DNA from: HGM04593 sp045533955
Lineage (GTDB): Bacteria; Bacteroidota; Bacteroidia; Bacteroidales; Bacteroidaceae
NCBI GenBank assembly: GCA_045533955.1
Contig: JAZSIU010000043.1
Span: 1-8,760, forward strand
Reading direction: 5' to 3'
DNA: 8,760 nt
The notes under the pieces were generated by a model. That model was given only the letters and a program-made list of their open reading frames with translations, was not told the DNA's origin and searched no databases. Position numbers and translations under genes: made by a program. Positions 6,101 through 8,760 of this stretch are shown here, one piece after another (the first letter of the stretch is position 1; every line of letters starts with the position of its first letter).

Positions 6101-8496
6101 GTCTCTATGGGCAGCGTCGAGGGTTGTCCGCGATAAATTTCGGGCACAACGTCGGTGGCGGTTGCGTTGCTTGCGATGCCCATAGGGAATATGTATTTTG
6201 CGCCCGTGGCACCTATTATCTTACCAAAATATTTCCCGAAAATCTCGCGTGTCTTTTCGGCTGCGGTAACGTCGTTGGGAACCTCCACCGACGAGTAGTC
6301 GTAGTCGGTGAAATTAACCGTCCACGGATACTCCATTGCAGTGAACCATCCGCCGTTGGGTGCCGCGCCGTTGTTCTTGAAGAAATACTCCCAGCGCTTA
6401 TAGTGGTAGTCCTTTATGAGGCCGGCCCAGCAGCGGTTCGAGTAGTCGTGAAGGTCAGTGTCGCCCTTCGCCCACACGGTAACCTGCGTGCGTGCGTTCC
6501 ACTCGAGCCAATTGCGGTCGTTGGTGGTTGTTCCGCCCACCTCATCGGCAATGTTACGCGCCATACTCGTCCAACGCTCGAGTTTGAAATTGGGGTCGTA
6601 TGAGAGCATAGCGTCAAGGTCGAGCATCATACCAAGATACAGTTTATAGAGACGCTCGTACTCGGTGCTGTTTGTGCGTGCCGCATTTATCTGTGGCATA
6701 AGGGTGTAAGCATAATCGGCCATCGACTGTCGCACAACGTCAATAACATCGTAATTGTAGTTTGCGACAGCATCGTCGTTTGTTATAAGGTCGCCTATCG
6801 AGAGTAGTTCCTCGGCCGCCAACAACACCTCTTGCGTGTCCCAATAGATGGCCGCCGTGCTCCAGCTCGAAACACGGTCGGGTGCCCACGACGGACGCGC
6901 AAGAATAATTGCCTCGGATGTTCCCTGCTGGTCGCCCTGACAGCCCCACACCGAGTTTTTCAGACGTCTCAGCGCACCGGCTGCCACGGTATTATCAATG
7001 CCGTAGCGCGAGTAAGAGTAGTCGGCAATCCACTCGTCAATGGTAGGTTTATTCTTTGCATCCATCCACGGAAGTTCGAAGAGCATATCATAGAGTATGG
7101 GATTAGTCTCAATGCCCTCGGGGGTTGCGCCAACACCCTTCATATTACTCTTTGCAAGCGCCTTGAAATAGTCCTCCATAGTCGTTTGCAGACGTCCGTG
7201 CATTCCGCTGCGTCCGCCGAAATTATGCAGCATACAAAAGATAAAGTCGCAGCCGCGAAAATAGTCGCTGTTCCATTTTGCCTTGCCCTGAGCATCGGAG
7301 AAAAGGTCGAGCGCAATGAAGCGGTCGCCATAATTATCGTCCATTGCATCGAACGCCCCCTGCTGAGGCAGTCCCTGCCAATATTGTATAACCCATTTTG
7401 CTTTTTCGGGCACATTGTTGGCGCTCTTCTCGTCGGTTGGCACGGTTGCATAATATGCGTCCAACGCCTCCATTACTCCCGGATAGCAACTGCTGTTTGT
7501 TACGCCACCCGGAAGGCCGCCCTCGTGAAAGGGGTCCATACTGTAAAACTCCGATACACCCATCAGCTTGTGCAGATGCTCGTAGTAAATCTTTGCCATA
7601 TAGTCGAAGCTACTGCTTGCCGGATTCAGAATATCGGGGCGAGTGTATCCGCCGGCCCACGTACCGCTGTTTATAATATCGCCACTATTGATGCCCTTAA
7701 TACTCTTGCTGCTCATACTGTTAGGTACCATTCCGCTAAAGCCCGGAAGCGCCGGCTGCATACCAAGCTCACGCATACGCAAGAGAATATCCTTGCACAG
7801 CTGCTCCTGACGCTTGTACCACCACTCGGGGTTACCGTTCATTTTTACATCGGCGGCATTTATTGTTCCGCCCCACCCCTCAAGATTATTCATCGCAAAC
7901 CACGCCATAAAGCCGGGCCCCGCGATAAAATCGGCAATTTCCTTATCGGTGTATCCTATGCGACTATCTTTCAGAACATTACGCCACAGAACCTCGAGAC
8001 CGACAATCTGGAGCGGCATATTTATTCCGTGCAGAGCCATCCAATCAATCTCTTGCTGCCAGCGCTCCCACGTCCAGAAGGCCATCGAATAAGAGAAAGT
8101 ACAATAGTTGAAGTAATATCTATAATCGGCAGTGCTCACGTGTCTCTCCTCGCCTGTGGGGACGGGCAATGCAACCCCCGAAAGGTCAATCGTCAGATTG
8201 TTCCACGCCAAATTCACGTGTGCATAATGGTTGAGATACCAATTTACTCCCGTTGCAGCCGACAGCACACTGTTGGCCTTGATACAAGGCTTTGCATCTT
8301 GTGCCGTAATTACAAACACGTCGTCTCCGTTGCTCGAGAGCTCCTCATCGACAACAATTACAAACTTATCGGCCGCACCACTGCCACCTATACGGTTAAG
8401 AAGCTCCACAACAGCCTTCGGATTGGTCGCCTGCGCTGCCGATGGCACAACAAATGCCGTCAGCATAAAAATCAAGCAATATAGAAAATTTTTCAT
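3160..8496 (-). CDS. Secreted multidomain alpha-N-acetylglucosaminidase (GH89, NAGLU family)
   Basis: A 1778-residue exported glycosidase that should hydrolyse terminal alpha-linked GlcNAc. The ATG at 8496 is chosen because MKNFLYCLIFMLTAFVVPSA is an ideal signal peptide (cleavage near A23). A TTG at 8547 would add 17 residues but coincides with the predicted transcription start. Domains: NAGLU N-terminal domain about 24-115; (beta/alpha)8 barrel about 120-465 with WTWERWQQEIDWMALHGINM (141-160), DPFHEGG (321-327) and GATPEGI (456-462); C-terminal helical domain about 466-766. E325 and E460 match the two catalytic glutamates of the family. Then come a beta domain about 800-863, an InlB-B-like repeat 866-941, a GEVED-like domain about 984-1082 (YIDLNADGDFTDEGE), a second InlB-B-like repeat 1117-1201, LRR_5 segments 1205-1282 and 1441-1485 separated by a lectin-like domain, a discoidin/CBM32-like domain about 1518-1668, helices 1680-1732, and a sorting-type tail 1735-1778 (YDLSGRR, KGIYILNGRKV). 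Likely targets are mucin alpha-GlcNAc caps or heparan-sulfate ends (inferred). It has its own promoter. Confidence 0.93.
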   Translation of the reverse strand: MKNFLYCLIFMLTAFVVPSAAQATNPKAVVELLNRIGGSGAADKFVIVVDEELSSNGDDVFVITAQDAKPCIKANSVLSAATGVNWYLNHYAHVNLAWNNLTIDLSGVALPVPTGEERHVSTADYRYYFNYCTFSYSMAFWTWERWQQEIDWMALHGINMPLQIVGLEVLWRNVLKDSRIGYTDKEIADFIAGPGFMAWFAMNNLEGWGGTINAADVKMNGNPEWWYKRQEQLCKDILLRMRELGMQPALPGFSGMVPNSMSSKSIKGINSGDIINSGTWAGGYTRPDILNPASSSFDYMAKIYYEHLHKLMGVSEFYSMDPFHEGGLPGGVTNSSCYPGVMEALDAYYATVPTDEKSANNVPEKAKWVIQYWQGLPQQGAFDAMDDNYGDRFIALDLFSDAQGKAKWNSDYFRGCDFIFCMLHNFGGRSGMHGRLQTTMEDYFKALAKSNMKGVGATPEGIETNPILYDMLFELPWMDAKNKPTIDEWIADYSYSRYGIDNTVAAGALRRLKNSVWGCQGDQQGTSEAIILARPSWAPDRVSSWSTAAIYWDTQEVLLAAEELLSIGDLITNDDAVANYNYDVIDVVRQSMADYAYTLMPQINAARTNSTEYERLYKLYLGMMLDLDAMLSYDPNFKLERWTSMARNIADEVGGTTTNDRNWLEWNARTQVTVWAKGDTDLHDYSNRCWAGLIKDYHYKRWEYFFKNNGAAPNGGWFTAMEYPWTVNFTDYDYSSVEVPNDVTAAEKTREIFGKYFGKIIGATGAKYIFPMGIASNATATDVVPEIYRGQPSTLPIETGGDVKLASVWIDANADLARSESEIFVPENRKITLPADATIGRVKAVATFDDGTNVTFNIAIREEITAPRTVSVAASAGGAVAIEGSDQLTVSSAEPVTIKAIADTGYDFYRWTDTDGNVVGNDNPYTYYGKAAAQFTAEFMVNKWGVPAEDKSDWGDAAVAPQYVNNITFAYHNREATAIYEASVAPANLFNVVPQIVNVPRGASFTLTWGDDDNNALRYCYLSAYIDLNADGDFTDEGELIKVVGTKGAQNSAVSEGSINVLLPYNMPLGLTHARLRFDGAWKNDSYNVQTKAYEAKATLNRMCYEIILNITEFSSTASRIAVETNNSEWGSVSVATDETPSDSKLTEIDVTRGIQFTLTAEPSDGAEFLGWFDAYGRLVSSEPVHTMYSVEDAVYTAKFQKYLAIGGWELEYRLEGNNLIFTKVRSGEGDLEIPSTIALGESTYSVVGFDSGLFAGNKSLTAITLPTSIRFLGRNQLFKGEAVGTVSSGTGTADTKKYSIFNLAEAIASANGWMVMLTGTTDGSIYNQWGSALFATGTNPLAESYNGGFQLYLAKAGNLVMKIGGSTEYSLDNGNCKITPGSTFSAIIKYDGSKLSLSVTNGSGITGQKEVTAKMNNITAFSAAIPKGVEIDVTVTTLKESNPFAGCSNLDAINIDGYSDYYYVDEKGDLYNVSDELICSPEGKEKGVYRRALGQLIDDTKALLGQIAIIRPFEKNNKIALQTTDASKAYYLWANSVETAEGSIAHLIDGVTGSNSNFFHTNWHNASTAEGYHFIEVDCGAENILQALQFSYYTRTGCTNDFPDAVTIMGSNDKKSYTDIYTVAEGLPQEVGKEFVSEKIFLSEGYRHLRFKIDAERIYWHLGEFSLSTFSSAAAVDARYRGAVTDDEAALCHDAMLAAQGVYKVGTTIEDFQKAYEALDAHYKAILSKIEKITAVDELSAEDAEGRGVLYDLSGRRRSTVAKGIYILNGRKVLIGR

Positions 8497-8551
8497 ATAT
8501 ATTATAAGATATTTATTACTACACAAGAAATCATATTGACCTAACAACTTA

Positions 8552-8582
8552 CAAAGTTGCGAATATAAAATTTTTAAACAAA
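8552..8582 (-). promoter_or_regulatory. Bacteroidota-type promoter of the GH89 gene
   Basis: The minus strand has TTTG (8582-8579) as the -33 box, exactly 19 nt, then CAACTTTG (8559-8552), which matches the -7 consensus TAnnTTTG at all but its first base. Transcription should start near 8546, giving a leader of about 50 nt before the ATG at 8496. This spacing supports the shorter start, because the upstream TTG at 8547 would lie at the transcription start. The match is by eye. Confidence 0.6.
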
Positions 8583-8760
8583 CTTTTTAACACATTATTA
8601 TAGATAAAAGAACATATTCGCATACTGTCAAGATAGAAGTGCAACAAATTTGCTTCCTTGCTCACGACTTTGAGCGTAGCGAAAAGGAGTGAGCAAGGTT
8701 CGCCCGACAAGCGACAGTGCAAAAGTCAATCAGCAATACAAAAAAATAAAAAAGGGAGAC
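8583..8760. other. Non-coding region upstream of the GH89 promoter
   Basis: No credible coding sequence is seen on either strand. The part next to the promoter is AT-rich (8583-8620), with TTTTTAA repeated either side of the -33 box. A strong imperfect palindrome follows at 8656-8698, then an A-rich end (8738-8753). The next gene lies outside the window, so the strand and nature of that neighbour cannot be given. Confidence 0.55.
8656..8698. repeat. Large imperfect palindrome (REP-like hairpin)
   Basis: CCTTGCTCAC (8656-8665) is perfectly complementary to GTGAGCAAGG (8689-8698). Inside, GA and GA face each other as a 2x2 internal loop, then CTTT (8668-8671) pairs with AAAG (8683-8686), leaving an 11-nt loop. 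It resembles the palindromic intergenic elements that occur in multiple copies in many Bacteroidota genomes, but the copy number cannot be judged here. There is no T-run directly after either arm. It could be a transcript end of a gene beyond the window, a REP-type element or a protein-binding site. Confidence 0.65.

Noticed and set aside
6832..8484. A 550-codon open frame on the plus strand opposite the GH89 catalytic region
   Set aside because: Its translation has no recognisable domain or coherent composition, and it lies wholly antisense to a confidently identified gene. Long antisense frames arise from codon bias of the real gene.
8497..8547. N-terminal extension of the GH89 protein from a TTG at 8547
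   Set aside because: The extra 17 residues would bury a textbook signal peptide, the start would be TTG, and it coincides with the predicted transcription start.
8697..8708. GGTTCGCCCGAC as a possible tRNA T-arm
   Set aside because: No matching acceptor, D or anticodon arms can be found around it, and the arm itself is not closed by a proper stem.

Overview
The window looks like a piece of a gut-type Bacteroidales chromosome (Bacteroides/Prevotella-like; the genus cannot be fixed from this sequence). The reasons are the protein families present (DUF4105/Lnb N-terminal domain, a PafA-like phosphatase-superfamily protein, and a GH89 enzyme with BspA-type repeats and a short YDLSGRR...KGIYI..GRKV tail), the absence of Shine-Dalgarno sequences before the genes, and a Bacteroidota-type promoter (TTTG, 19 nt, then a TAnnTTTG-like -7 box) before the largest gene. 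All three convincing genes are on the minus strand. No tRNA, rRNA, CRISPR array, transposase or prophage gene was seen.

Layout from right to left, which is the direction of transcription. 8497-8760 is non-coding and holds a large imperfect palindrome (8656-8698) and a good promoter (8552-8582). 3160-8496 encodes a 1778-residue secreted alpha-N-acetylglucosaminidase (GH89). Its catalytic core is followed by a long string of accessory domains: beta domain, two InlB-B-like repeats around a GEVED-like domain, an LRR_5 segment that appears split by a lectin-like domain, a discoidin/CBM32-like domain and a sorting-type tail. 2885-3159 is intergenic and contains an exact-length 83-bp tandem duplication with a hairpin at each copy's end. 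1700-2884 encodes a DUF4105 protein with a papain-like His/Cys pair and about five C-terminal membrane helices. 162-1715 encodes a PafA-like protein and overlaps the previous gene by 16 nt. 1-161 is a non-coding downstream flank.

Functionally, the GH89 enzyme probably trims terminal alpha-linked GlcNAc from host glycans such as mucin O-glycans or heparan-sulfate fragments. The other two genes form a translationally linked envelope pair. The most notable point is that the PafA-like protein keeps the fold's landmark sequences but has lost the nucleophile and nearly all metal ligands, so it is probably a pseudoenzyme paired with a putative periplasmic papain-like protein. The most notable non-coding feature is the 83-bp tandem repeat directly upstream of that pair. 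No complete new defence or mobile system is visible here.
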